A stretch of DNA of 64,000 nucleotides from JANQIO01 sp043513815 (GTDB taxonomy: Bacteria > Pseudomonadota > Gammaproteobacteria > Pseudomonadales > Halieaceae), in assembly GCA_043513815.1 (NCBI GenBank), contig CP121313.1, positions 992,001 to 1,056,000 of the forward strand, given 5' to 3'. The notes under the pieces were generated by a model that saw only the letters and a list, made by a program, of their open reading frames with translations, searched no databases and was not told the DNA's origin. Below, in pieces: positions 8,594 through 17,049 of the stretch (positions within the stretch are counted from its first letter, which is position 1; every line of letters starts with the position of its first letter). The position numbers were made by a program, and so were the translations under genes.

Positions 8594-10219
8594 CTACTCG
8601 TCGTAGCAATCGTCTTCGGGCACGGTGTTGGGGCGCTTCAGGTCCATCAGTATCTCTCGCGCCGCATTGGCACCGCAGGCAGAGGAAACGCCGCCGCCGG
8701 GATGGGTAGACGAGCCGCACATGTACATTTTTTTCACCGGCATGCGGTACTGACCATAGCCGGGGAAAGGCCGGTTGAAGAGCAGCTGGTCGATGGTCAG
8801 CTCGCCCTGGAAGATATTGCCCTCGGTCAGGCCCACTTCATTCTCGATTTCGTGGGGCGTGCGCACTTCCATGTGGACGATCAGGTCCTTGAACCCCGGC
8901 GCGTGTTGCTCGATCTTGTTGACCACGGTCTCGCCGAAGGCGTCGCGCTTCTCGGGGGTCCAGGGGCCGTCTGCGAGTGTTGGCGGGCAGTACTGGATAA
9001 AGGTGGACATCCAGTGTTTACCCGCAGGCGCCACAGTGGGGTCCCAGGCCGAGGGAATAACCGCCTCGATAAAGGGATCGTCCGACCAGCGGCCGCGCTT
9101 CCAGCAGTCGTAGGCGCGCTCCATGGTGCCCATGCTGCCGCAGAAGCCCTGGCCGCCGCGGTTGATATAGCGGTTGCCTTCCGGCACGCCAATAAACGTC
9201 GGCAGTCCCGACAGCGCGATATTGACCTTGCCCGAGGAGCCGCGAATCTTGAAGTTACTCGCCCGGTCGTAAATCTTCGGCGGCAGGTCCTTCTTGTCGA
9301 TGATCTTGGTGAAAGTGCGCTTGGCGTCGAGGTTGGAAACCACGATATCGCTGTAGATCTCTTCGCCGGACTCCAGCGCCACGCCAACGGCCTGGCCGCC
9401 TTTCACGATAATCTGTTCGACGCCAGCCTCGGTGCGAATCTCCGCGCCAAACTGCTGGGCGGCGCTGGCCAGCGCGTTGGAAATCGCTCCCATGCCGCCC
9501 CGGGCCAGGCCCCAGGCGCCGATGGAACCGTCCACATCGCCCATCACGTGGTGCAGCAGGATGTAGGCAGAGCCGGGGGAATATACGCCCAGCGCCGTGC
9601 CGATAATCCCGGGCGAGGCCATGGCGCCCTTGATCAGCTCATCCTCGAAGTAATCCTCCAGGAAGTCTGCCGCGCTCATGGTGAAGAAGCGCACGTACTC
9701 GTACAGCTCACGCTCGCCCAGAGACCAGAACTCTTTCGCCAGGAACAGCAGTTCCTGGATATCCCTGGGCCGCATGCGTGCCGGATCCGGCGGGGTGCGC
9801 AGCAGGGTCTTGCGAATCAGCTGGGCGTAGCGATTGAGGTCGGTCTGGAAGCGGAACATGGCATCCGCATCGTGTGGGTTGCGCCTGCGCAGGGCGTTAT
9901 AGGCAGGCCCCTCGGCGTGATAGCTCATCAGCGTATCGCCGACCTTGTCACCAAAATTCACCGTGCCCAGGTAGGGCACGAGGATCAGGCCGTGTCGGGT
10001 CAGGTCCAGGTCGCGGTGGATGGACTGGCGCATCATCGAGCACACATAGGAGCAGCTCGAGTACCACCAGCCCTCGGTCATCTCCCGGGACACGGCGGCG
10101 CCGCCGATGTAATCGTTTTTCTCCACCACCAGCACATCCAGCCCGGCCTTGGCCAGGTAGGCGGCATTGGTCAGACCGTTGTGGCCGGCACCGATAATGA
10201 CAGCATCGTAGCGCTTCAT
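8594..10219 (-). CDS. FAD-dependent oxidoreductase, PYROXD2/phytoene-desaturase-like (copy 2)
   Basis: This protein has 541 residues from the ATG at 10219, placed where the Rossmann motif begins (YDAVIIGAGHNGLTNAAYLA). The C-terminal FAD motif reads MCGSSTHPGGGVSSACGANAA. It shares organisation with the paralogues at 3423 and 10216 (WGLARGGMGAISNALASAA in the middle). Its start overlaps the stop of the upstream copy 3 by four bases (ATGA type), so the two are translationally coupled. The GcvT-like gene follows. The context suggests stepwise oxidation of one substrate family, but the substrate is unknown. Confidence 0.85.
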   Translation of the reverse strand: MKRYDAVIIGAGHNGLTNAAYLAKAGLDVLVVEKNDYIGGAAVSREMTEGWWYSSCSYVCSMMRQSIHRDLDLTRHGLILVPYLGTVNFGDKVGDTLMSYHAEGPAYNALRRRNPHDADAMFRFQTDLNRYAQLIRKTLLRTPPDPARMRPRDIQELLFLAKEFWSLGERELYEYVRFFTMSAADFLEDYFEDELIKGAMASPGIIGTALGVYSPGSAYILLHHVMGDVDGSIGAWGLARGGMGAISNALASAAQQFGAEIRTEAGVEQIIVKGGQAVGVALESGEEIYSDIVVSNLDAKRTFTKIIDKKDLPPKIYDRASNFKIRGSSGKVNIALSGLPTFIGVPEGNRYINRGGQGFCGSMGTMERAYDCWKRGRWSDDPFIEAVIPSAWDPTVAPAGKHWMSTFIQYCPPTLADGPWTPEKRDAFGETVVNKIEQHAPGFKDLIVHMEVRTPHEIENEVGLTEGNIFQGELTIDQLLFNRPFPGYGQYRMPVKKMYMCGSSTHPGGGVSSACGANAAREILMDLKRPNTVPEDDCYDE

Positions 10220-11757
10220 TTGAGGATCTCTCCCGCCGCATTGTGACCCGGCCCACCCATCACGCCGCCGCCAGGATGGCAGCCGGCGCCGCAAATATAG
10301 AGCCCCGGAATCGGTGTGCTGTGCTGGGCCGCCTCATAGGTGGGGCGCATCATCAGCATCTGGTCCATTGCCAGTTCGGTGTGGTGCCAATGGCCGCCGG
10401 TGACGTGCCAGTGTTCTTCGAGGTCCGCAGGCGTAAGCAGTTCGGCATGCAGTACCAGGTCCTCAATGCCGGGCGCGTACTGTGCCAGTGTCTGCAGCAG
10501 TTGTGTCTTTAGGCCGGCTTTCGCTTCTTCGGTCCAGCCGCCTTCCAGGCTGCGCGGCACGTACATCACATGGGCCGACAGGACATGCTGTCCGGTCGGT
10601 GCCAGGCCCGCCTCGCGCAGGCTGGGTATAAGCACTTCCATGGACGGCCGCTCGGGCAGGCGGCCATACTTGGCGTCATCCCAGGCAAATTCCAGGCTGT
10701 CCATTGTCGGCGCAATGATCATGCGGCCATCGGGCTTGTCGACACCGGTGAAGCGGGGCAGGTCGCTCAGTGCCAGGTGCAGTTTGGCCACCTGGCCATC
10801 GGTGCGCAGGCGACGAATGCGGTTGGTAAAGCCGATTTCCAGATGCCGGGCACCCAGCAGGTCGAAGAAGGTGCGCTTGGGGTCGGTGGCGGAGATGACG
10901 CGTTCAGCCGAGACACTCTCCCCGTCGGCCAGCACCACACCGGTTGCGCGCTGGCCCGCTTCGCCGCCGTCCACAACAATACGTTGTACCGGCGCCTGGT
11001 AGCGCAGCTCCGCGCCCCCGGATTCGGCAGCGGCGGCCAGTGCATTGACCAGGCCCGCCAGGCCGCCGGCGGGAATGGCGTGGGCACCGCCGGACTCACC
11101 GGTCAACCGATAGAGCATGGTCAGCACCGTGTTGTTTGGCGAGCGCGGTGCCTGGGTGGAGCCGATCACCGCATCCCAGCTCAGTACGGCCTTGAGAATA
11201 TCGCTCTCGTATTGTTCATCCATCAGGTCGCGCACCGGCAGCGAGGCCACCCGGAAAAACTCGCGCATATCGTCAGCACCCAGCAGGCGCAGCTTGAGGC
11301 CGACCTGGGCGAAAGTGAGCATTTCCCTGAGGCTGTTGTCGCCGATGCGCGGCATGGTCTTCATCCAGAACGGATCCAGGGAGCCTGCGAACTTGCGCAG
11401 CATGGCCTGGTATTCAGGAAAGGCGGCGGCGTCTTTGTCACTGACGCCCTGCACGCGATCGCCACGGATGGTGACATGCGGGCCATCGGTGGCCAGGCCC
11501 ACGGTGGGCAGGCTGTCGCCCGGTCGGTAGCCGTGCTGGGTCAGCCCCAGGTCCTGCACGACCTTTTTGGAGAAATGGTTCAGCGTGTGGGCGACGCTGA
11601 CACGAAAGCCCGGGTGAAACTCCCGGGTGGCTGCCAGGCCGCCGGGTTCTGCTGCGGCTTCCAGCACCAGCACACGTTGGCCGGCCCTTGCCAGATAAGC
11701 TGCACAGACCAGGCCATTGTGACCCGCGCCGATGATGATGGAATCGTAATCAGACAA
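10216..11757 (-). CDS. FAD-dependent oxidoreductase, PYROXD2/phytoene-desaturase-like (copy 3)
   Basis: The protein has 513 residues with an N-terminal dinucleotide fold (SIIIGAGHNGLVCAAYLARAG) and the C-terminal signature ICGAGCHPGGGVMGGPGHNAA. It is the first gene of a three-gene minus-strand operon (copy 3, copy 2, GcvT-like). It lies divergent from the PuuB-like oxidase at 11902, with a shared promoter region of about 145 bases. The three paralogues in this region are clearly diverged from one another, so this is not a recent tandem duplication. Confidence 0.85.
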   Translation of the reverse strand: MSDYDSIIIGAGHNGLVCAAYLARAGQRVLVLEAAAEPGGLAATREFHPGFRVSVAHTLNHFSKKVVQDLGLTQHGYRPGDSLPTVGLATDGPHVTIRGDRVQGVSDKDAAAFPEYQAMLRKFAGSLDPFWMKTMPRIGDNSLREMLTFAQVGLKLRLLGADDMREFFRVASLPVRDLMDEQYESDILKAVLSWDAVIGSTQAPRSPNNTVLTMLYRLTGESGGAHAIPAGGLAGLVNALAAAAESGGAELRYQAPVQRIVVDGGEAGQRATGVVLADGESVSAERVISATDPKRTFFDLLGARHLEIGFTNRIRRLRTDGQVAKLHLALSDLPRFTGVDKPDGRMIIAPTMDSLEFAWDDAKYGRLPERPSMEVLIPSLREAGLAPTGQHVLSAHVMYVPRSLEGGWTEEAKAGLKTQLLQTLAQYAPGIEDLVLHAELLTPADLEEHWHVTGGHWHHTELAMDQMLMMRPTYEAAQHSTPIPGLYICGAGCHPGGGVMGGPGHNAAGEILK

Positions 11758-11901
11758 GGAAATTCCGCTACGTTACGTTTATGAATCGAACAAGGCTAGC
11801 CAAGCGACAAAGCCGCCACAACCGCGCCTATACGCGAGGATAGTTTCCGCAAAAGGCCTTGGTATCATTTGCCGATTCAGGCTTGGTACAGGATCAGCTG
11901 G

Positions 11902-13206
11902 ATGTTCGGATTACGCTTTCCCATCAATACCCGTGAGCACACCGGCTCCTGGTATGCCGCAACAGCGCATAACAAGACGGGGTATCCCACCCTGGAAAAC
12001 GACATCGAGGCGGATGTTGTAGTGGTGGGGGGTGGCTTCAGCGGCGTGAACACCATGCTGGAGTTGACCGAGCGCGGCGACCAGGTGGTTTTGCTGGAGG
12101 CCAATCGCGTGGGTTGGGGCGCCAGTGGCCGTAACGGTGGCCAGATCATTGGCGGGCTTGGCCATGACCCTGACAAGTTCCGCCGCCAGATCGGTGAAGA
12201 CGGCGTGCGCCGCATCTATGACATGGGCGTGGAGTGCGTTGAAATCATCCGCGAGCGCGTGGCGCGCTACGCCATCGATTGCGATATTCGCTGGGGCTAC
12301 TGCGATGTCGCCCTCAAGCCCAAGCACCTGGACTGGTTCCGGGAGACCCAATCGGAACAGCGCGCGGCCGGCTACCCCCACGAGCTGGTGATGCTGGATC
12401 GAGACGAGGTCAAAGAATTTGTCGGCTCCGAGCGCTACCTGGGCGGTTTGTACAACGCCAACGGCGGCGGGCACCTGCATCCCCTGAACCTGTGCCTGGG
12501 GGAGGCCGCCGCCGCAGTTCGCCAGGGCGCACAGGTCTTCGAGCAGAGCAAGGTCCAGTACATTGAGCACGGTGAGCGTGTCACCCTGCGCACCGAGCAG
12601 GGCAGCGTGCGCGCAAAGCGCGTGGTGCTGTGCGGCAATGCCTACATGGAACAGCTGGTCCCCAGGTTGTGGCGCAGGGTGCTGCCCGCCAGTACCTGCA
12701 TGATTGCCACGGAGCCGCTCAGCGAAGCCATGGTGCAGTCGGTGCTGCCGAAAGACGTGGCGGTATGCGACCCGCGCACCGCGCTGGACTATTTCCGCGT
12801 CACCAGCGACCGTCGCATGCTGTTCGGCGGCCTTTCCAACTATACGGGTCTGGTGCCTGTCGATTACCAGTCAGTGATGGTGGGCAAGATGCTGAAAGTG
12901 TTTCCGCAGCTCGAAGGCGCGAAGATCGACTACGCCTGGGACGGGCAGATGGGCATCGGCATCAACCGCATGCCCCAGTTGGGCAAGCTTGCTGAAAACG
13001 TCTACTACGTACAGGCCTACTCCGGCCACGGGGTGGCGCCGACCCACATCATGGCGCGGATCATCGCCGAGGCCATGCATGGAGAGAGTGATCGCTTCGA
13101 GATGCTCAGTTCTATCCGCCACATGGCATTCCCCGGCGGCAGGTACCTGCGCAGGCCGGCTTATGCGGTGGGCATGAGTTACTTCAAGGCCAAGGACTAC
13201 CTCTAG
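11902..13206 (+). CDS. PuuB-like FAD-dependent amine oxidase
   Basis: The 434-residue protein resembles E. coli gamma-glutamylputrescine oxidase over its whole length: an early SWYAATA segment, the FAD fold VVVVGGGFSGVNTMLEL, the substrate-loop motif GWGASGRNGGQI, then GGHLHPLNLCLGEAAAA and YVQAYSGHGVAPTHIMARIIAE. I place the start at MFGLRF because family members start 10-20 residues before the SYYAA motif. These DAO-fold enzymes oxidise amines or amino acids to aldehydes or imines with release of peroxide. No other puu gene is present, so the substrate may be another amine. It is divergent from the FAD operon at 11757. Confidence 0.85.
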   Translation: MFGLRFPINTREHTGSWYAATAHNKTGYPTLENDIEADVVVVGGGFSGVNTMLELTERGDQVVLLEANRVGWGASGRNGGQIIGGLGHDPDKFRRQIGEDGVRRIYDMGVECVEIIRERVARYAIDCDIRWGYCDVALKPKHLDWFRETQSEQRAAGYPHELVMLDRDEVKEFVGSERYLGGLYNANGGGHLHPLNLCLGEAAAAVRQGAQVFEQSKVQYIEHGERVTLRTEQGSVRAKRVVLCGNAYMEQLVPRLWRRVLPASTCMIATEPLSEAMVQSVLPKDVAVCDPRTALDYFRVTSDRRMLFGGLSNYTGLVPVDYQSVMVGKMLKVFPQLEGAKIDYAWDGQMGIGINRMPQLGKLAENVYYVQAYSGHGVAPTHIMARIIAEAMHGESDRFEMLSSIRHMAFPGGRYLRRPAYAVGMSYFKAKDYL

Positions 13207-13239
13207 CGCTACTGTCTGTCCGCTTCTCTTGCGAACGCG

Positions 13240-13860
13240 TCAGGCGTGTTCTGCGATACCCCAGTAGTTGAAGCCCGCGAAGCGCGGCGTGCTGGGCAGA
13301 TACATCTTGTCCATAGTAGTGATAGTGAAGCCGCCGTCTTCCAGCAGACTGGGAATCGGTCGGTGCAGGTTGCAGCCGCCGGCGATGGCTTTCCATAGTG
13401 GGTTGATGCGGTCCTGCCATTTCCTGACGCCGGCATCCGGCGCCTCCCCGTGCTCACAGAACACCAGCTTGCCGCCGGGACGCAGTACCCGTCGCATGCC
13501 GTGCAGGGCGGTGACCGGGTCCGGGATGGTACAGAGCGCATAGGTCACCATTACCGTGTCCACGCTGGCGTCCTCCAGCGGAATCTCCTCGCCTGGCAGG
13601 CCGATAAATTCCAGCGCAAAGGGCAGGTCGGGATTGTGGCGGCGGGCGATTTCCCAGGATTCCTCCGACGGGTCCAGCCCGATTACCCGGTCGACCTTGC
13701 CGGCGTCGTAGTGGCGCAGGTTGAGGCCGGTGCCGATGCCGATCTCCAGCACCGTGCCGTTGGCCAATGGCACCACCTTCTCCCGCTGCCGGGTGATGGG
13801 TTTGGCGCCACAGGCGCAATCAATGAAGCGTGGCAGAATGTAGCGGTCGTAGAATCCCAT
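13240..13860 (-). CDS. Class I SAM-dependent methyltransferase (UbiE/PmtA-like)
   Basis: The 206-residue protein has SAM motif I as VLEIGIGTGLNL (about residue 38), the acidic residue ending strand 2 in VIGLDPSE, and the post-motif VLRPGGKLVFCEH. The ATG at 13860 gives a start just before YDRYILPRFIDCACG, a usual beginning for this family, with a weak AGAGATC ribosome site. Members methylate small molecules or phospholipid head groups; the substrate here is unknown. It is convergent with the PuuB-like gene. Confidence 0.8.
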   Translation of the reverse strand: MGFYDRYILPRFIDCACGAKPITRQREKVVPLANGTVLEIGIGTGLNLRHYDAGKVDRVIGLDPSEESWEIARRHNPDLPFALEFIGLPGEEIPLEDASVDTVMVTYALCTIPDPVTALHGMRRVLRPGGKLVFCEHGEAPDAGVRKWQDRINPLWKAIAGGCNLHRPIPSLLEDGGFTITTMDKMYLPSTPRFAGFNYWGIAEHA

Positions 13861-13993
13861 GGTGATCTCTCGGTGCTTGTTGGGGGAACCCAGTGTTTGA
13901 GGCTCTTCCGTAAGCGCCGAGTATAGCAACTGGGGCAGGCTCGCCGCGCGCGGGTCAGGTTACAATAAAGGCAAATTCCCAGGAGAACCTGTC

Positions 13994-14473
13994 ATGCCCC
14001 GGCACCTCTTTTCCCTGATCATCCTGTTTGCCTGCCTGCAGCCCGCGCTGGCGGAACAGCAGGCGGTAGCGTCTGCCATTGATGCCTTCCATACTGCTGC
14101 CGCAGAAGCGGACCAGCCCGCCTACTTCAGCCTGATGACCGACGACGTGGTATTTCTGGGCACGGATGCCACCGAGCGCTGGCAGGGCCAGGAATTCCGT
14201 GATTTCGTAAACCAGTATTTCCCCAACGGGCGCGGCTGGACTTACACCCCGACCCAACGAGATATCGATATGGGCCCCGACGGCCAGTGGGCGCTGTTTG
14301 ACGAACTGCTGCAGCACGACCGCCTCGGCACCTGTCGGGGCTCGGGGGTAGTCGTGCTCGAGGACGGCCGCTGGAAAATCGCCCAGTACAACCTGAGCGT
14401 GCCGGTACCCAACGCCATCGTTGAGGACGTGGCAAAGCAGATTCGGGCCATGCCCGTCCCGTCGGCAGACTAG
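13994..14473 (+). CDS. Secreted NTF2-like protein (DUF4440-type)
   Basis: The 159-residue protein starts with a signal peptide (hydrophobic SLIILFACLQPALA, cleavage near ALA-EQ). The mature part is an NTF2/SnoaL-like domain: AIDAFHTAAAEADQPAYFSLMTDDVVFLGTD, then GRGWTYTPTQRDI and VVVLEDGRWKIAQYNLS. Such proteins are small periplasmic binding or enzyme-like modules with no general function. An AGGAGA site lies 8 bases before the ATG. It is followed by the solute-binding protein after 142 bases. Confidence 0.75.
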   Translation: MPRHLFSLIILFACLQPALAEQQAVASAIDAFHTAAAEADQPAYFSLMTDDVVFLGTDATERWQGQEFRDFVNQYFPNGRGWTYTPTQRDIDMGPDGQWALFDELLQHDRLGTCRGSGVVVLEDGRWKIAQYNLSVPVPNAIVEDVAKQIRAMPVPSAD

Positions 14474-14615
14474 CCGCCAACTGCCACCGAGACGGCGCCC
14501 GGAGCGCAACGAAGCTGGCTATCGCGTTCAGAATGCCTGTTTGGTGAGAGTTGACGGCTCCGGCTTCACGCGATCGCCCTGTGCTATATTGGCGCCCGTT
14601 TTCAAGGAGAGCTCC

Positions 14616-15377
14616 ATGAACAAGATTTTCGCTCGATCCGGCATCCTGGCTCTATTGCTGATGCTGGCACTGCCCTCCAGCGCGGAGACGGTGCGTATGT
14701 TGGCCAATACGTCGCCGCCCTACGCCGACAACAAGCTGCCGGAACAGGGCCTGGCCCTGGAACTGGTCAGCCACGTCCTTGAGCGAGCGGGCTACGATGC
14801 AGATATACAGATCGAGATCTGGTCGCGGGCGATGGAGGGCGTGCGCATCGGCCTGTACGACGCCCTGGCCACTGCCTGGTACAGCGATGAACGCGCAAAG
14901 GACTTTATCTTCAGCGACCCCTATCTGGAAAGCCAGTTGATCCTTGTGTCGGTGCGTTCAAACCCGGTGATGGTGCGGGACCTGTCTCAGCTACAGGGCA
15001 GGCGCCTGGGCGTGCGTTCCGATTATGCCTACGGTATCGACTTTGCCAGCATCCCGGGCCTGGTGCTGGTGGAAGAGAACCACCTGATTCAGAACCTGAT
15101 GAACCTGCTCAACGGCCGCGTTGATGTGGTGATCGGCGACCAGCGCACCGTGGCGCTGCAGCTCAACGAATACCTGCAGGGCCAGGCCCACAAATTTGAA
15201 GTGGCGCCGGTGGTGCTGCCGGGCCGTAGTCGTCACGTGGCGGCCTCTCGCGAAATTGCGGGCAGCCAGGCGATGATTGACGCCTTCAACAAAGCGCTGG
15301 CAGAAACCCGCAAGGACGGTAGCCACGCCGCCATCGTCCGCAAGTGGGACGAACGCTACAACATCCCCACCCAATAA
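14616..15377 (+). CDS. Periplasmic solute-binding protein (SBP family 3)
   Basis: This protein has 253 residues from the ATG at 14616, preceded by an AAGGAGA ribosome site. A signal peptide is clear (ILALLLMLALPSSAE). The mature protein follows family 3: SPPYADNKLPEQGLALELVSHVL, LYDALATAWYSDERAKDFIFSDPY, and the hinge GRRLGVRSDYAYGID. Such proteins bind polar amino acids for ABC transport, but no permease or ATPase is adjacent, so it may be an orphan receptor. A stem-loop follows at 15395. Confidence 0.85.
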   Translation: MNKIFARSGILALLLMLALPSSAETVRMLANTSPPYADNKLPEQGLALELVSHVLERAGYDADIQIEIWSRAMEGVRIGLYDALATAWYSDERAKDFIFSDPYLESQLILVSVRSNPVMVRDLSQLQGRRLGVRSDYAYGIDFASIPGLVLVEENHLIQNLMNLLNGRVDVVIGDQRTVALQLNEYLQGQAHKFEVAPVVLPGRSRHVAASREIAGSQAMIDAFNKALAETRKDGSHAAIVRKWDERYNIPTQ

Positions 15378-15394
15378 ATGCAGTTGTGAATGGG

Positions 15395-15432
15395 GACAGG
15401 CCATGTTTTCTCCTGAGAAAACCTTGCCTGTC
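15395..15432. terminator. Stem-loop between convergent genes
   Basis: GACAGG pairs with CCTGTC, and an inner GTTTTCTC pairs with GAGAAAAC, giving a long interrupted hairpin between the stop of the solute-binding protein (+) and cysK (-). It is placed to serve as a bidirectional terminator. There is no long T-tract, so the assignment is moderate. Confidence 0.5.
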
Positions 15433-15479
15433 TCGGTTTGCTCTGCGGCCAGATTAGCGGCGCCTCACGCCTCTTGCTG

Positions 15480-16457
15480 TCAGGCGATCGCCTGCACCAT
15501 CTCGTTATCGCTGAACTTGCCCTCGAACAGTGGCGCTGACAGGTAGCGCTCGCCTGAATCCGGCAGGATCACCACAATGTTCTTGCCCTGGTGCTCCGGC
15601 TGCTGCGATACCCGGTGCGCCACCGCCATGGCGGCGCCGCAGGAAACACCCGCCAGGATGCCTTCTTCCTGCATCAGCTTGTGAGCCCAGGCCATGGCGT
15701 CTTCGCTGGTCACCGCTTCCACCTGGTCGACCATATCCAGGTCCAGGTTTTTCGGTAGGAAGCCCGCACCGATCCCCTGGATCTTGTGGGGCGCGTGTTC
15801 CGGCTCCTCGCCGGCCTTGGCGGCGCGAATCATGCTGGAGGTATCTGGCTCCACCGCCACCGTGGTAATGGCCTTGCCGCGCGTTTGCTTGATATAGCGC
15901 GAGATGCCGGTCAGCGTGCCGCCGGTGCCCACGCCGCAGACCAGTACGTCAATTTCGCCGTCGGTGTCTTCCCAGATCTCGGGCCCGGTGGTGTGCTCGT
16001 GAATTGCCGGGTTGGCGGGATTTTCGAACTGTTTGGGCAAGAAATAGTGGCCGGGATTGGCTGCCGCCAGCTCTTCTACTTTCGCCATTGAGCCGGGGAT
16101 GCCCAGGGCGCCGTCGGTAAGGACAATGTTTGCGCCCAGTGCCACCATCAGCTTGCGTCGCTCCAGGCTCATGGTGTGGGGCATGACCAGGGTGCAGTCG
16201 TAACCCTTCGCCGCGGCCACAAACGCCAGCGCGATACCGGTATTGCCGCTGGTGGGCTCAATGATTTCCATGCCGGGCTTGAGGCTGCCGTCTTCTTCGG
16301 CAGCCACGATCATGCTGGTGCCGATTCGGCATTTCACGGACATGGCCGGATTGCGGTTTTCCAGTTTGGCGAGGATATTACCGTCGCTGATACGGTTGAT
16401 CTTGACCAGCGGCGTCTTGCCGATGGTCACCGCAATATTCTCGTAGATGTTGGACAT
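15480..16457 (-). CDS. cysK: Cysteine synthase A (O-acetylserine sulfhydrylase)
   Basis: The 325-residue protein makes cysteine from O-acetylserine and sulfide using PLP. Visible features are NPAMSVKCRIG with the PLP lysine at K42, the substrate loop EPTSGNTGIALAF, the PLP phosphate loop GVGTGGTLTG and the C-terminal PDSGERYLS. The length matches CysK of proteobacteria (about 320). I chose the ATG at 16457 because the family starts with a short lead to the YENIAVTIGKTPLV segment. A member of the CysM branch is less likely because of the standard spacing and length. Confidence 0.9.
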   Translation of the reverse strand: MSNIYENIAVTIGKTPLVKINRISDGNILAKLENRNPAMSVKCRIGTSMIVAAEEDGSLKPGMEIIEPTSGNTGIALAFVAAAKGYDCTLVMPHTMSLERRKLMVALGANIVLTDGALGIPGSMAKVEELAAANPGHYFLPKQFENPANPAIHEHTTGPEIWEDTDGEIDVLVCGVGTGGTLTGISRYIKQTRGKAITTVAVEPDTSSMIRAAKAGEEPEHAPHKIQGIGAGFLPKNLDLDMVDQVEAVTSEDAMAWAHKLMQEEGILAGVSCGAAMAVAHRVSQQPEHQGKNIVVILPDSGERYLSAPLFEGKFSDNEMVQAIA

Positions 16458-16589
16458 GTTTCGTCCCCCCGTTGAGTGCATTCCGGGCAAAGTATAGGCC
16501 TGAATTCCAGGCCTGAGGATTTTTTGCGCCCGCCTGCCGATTTTTCTTCATCAACGGGAACTTCGCCAAGGCCCCTGGGTCTACTAGAA

Positions 16590-16715
16590 CAGTGGCAGGG
16601 CGGTCCGATGCTCACCCCGGCATCATGTTACTTCCGCCGCCCTGCCATTCATGTCCCCTGACGCTCTTTCGAGTTAGAGAGTATGGTTGCCGGCCCTTTT
16701 GGGCCGGCTTTTTTC
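16590..16715 (+). ncRNA. Candidate structured small RNA ending in a strong terminator
   Basis: No gene is visible on the plus strand here, yet a strong Rho-independent terminator lies at 16688-16715. Upstream is a perfect 11-bp stem (TGGCAGGGCGG at 16593-16603 with CCGCCCTGCCA at 16637-16647), and an inner stem of GATGC with GCATC (16607-16624). A folded RNA followed by a terminator is the usual layout of a bacterial sRNA. I do not recognise the family and cannot place the promoter with confidence. Confidence 0.4.
16688..16715 (+). terminator. Rho-independent terminator
   Basis: The stem GCCGGCCC / GGGCCGGC is perfect, the loop is TTTT and six T residues follow on the plus strand. No plus-strand protein gene lies directly upstream, which suggests that it terminates a non-coding transcript. 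Confidence 0.8.
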
Positions 16716-16897
16716 GCGAGTTTGCTGTGCAAACACGCTGCGCTCAGGGCTTTTTCCGTGAATTTGCTTTCGCAAATGCACTTTGCGCTCAGGGCTTTTT
16801 TCGTGAATTTGCTTTCGCAAATGCACTATCCGCTCAGGGCTGGCGCTTTTCGTGAATTTGCTGTGCAAACACGCTGGGGCTCAGGGTCAGCTTTTTT
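16715..16897. repeat. Four-unit tandem repeat with internal hairpins
   Basis: Units begin at 16715, 16757, 16802 and 16851 and are 41-49 bases long. Each starts CGYGARTTTGCT and contains a small palindrome (TTTGC-GCAAA or ATTTGC-GCAAAT). Each then carries a CTCAGGG element, usually followed by a T-rich tail. The outer units share TTTGCTGTGCAAACACGCTG and the inner ones share TTTGCTTTCGCAAATGCACT, so there are two subtypes in the order A-B-B-A. There are no spacers, so it is not a CRISPR. Confidence 0.75.
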
Positions 16898-17049
16898 CGC
16901 GGGAATGACGGGAGAGGGCGCCATAGAGTGGTGGCAGTTACCCTGCACTAGTGCTCAGTTGCTCGGGTGGCCGTGTGGCTCAACCAGGCCGCCGTGGGAC
17001 TGGCTCGCGTGACTATGGGAGCTGGCGGTGACCTGGGCGTGAGGCTCGA
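16898..17049. other. Non-coding remainder of the cysK-OMP intergenic region
   Basis: The region from 16458 to 17049 has no credible gene. Apart from the RNA candidate, terminator and tandem repeats listed separately, this last part shows only a short CGGGAATGACGGG segment and no clear signal. Confidence 0.4.

Noticed and set aside
8552..10246. Plus-strand frame (564 codons) opposite the FAD oxidoreductase
   Set aside because: The translation is low in complexity and His/Gly/Val-rich, typical of antisense shadows; the minus frame has two FAD motifs.
14551..14590. Promoter for the solute-binding protein (TTGACG and TATATT)
   Set aside because: The boxes are 28 bases apart, too far for a sigma-70 promoter.
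16715..16897. CRISPR array
   Set aside because: The units are directly adjacent, vary in length and sequence, have no spacers and no cas genes nearby.
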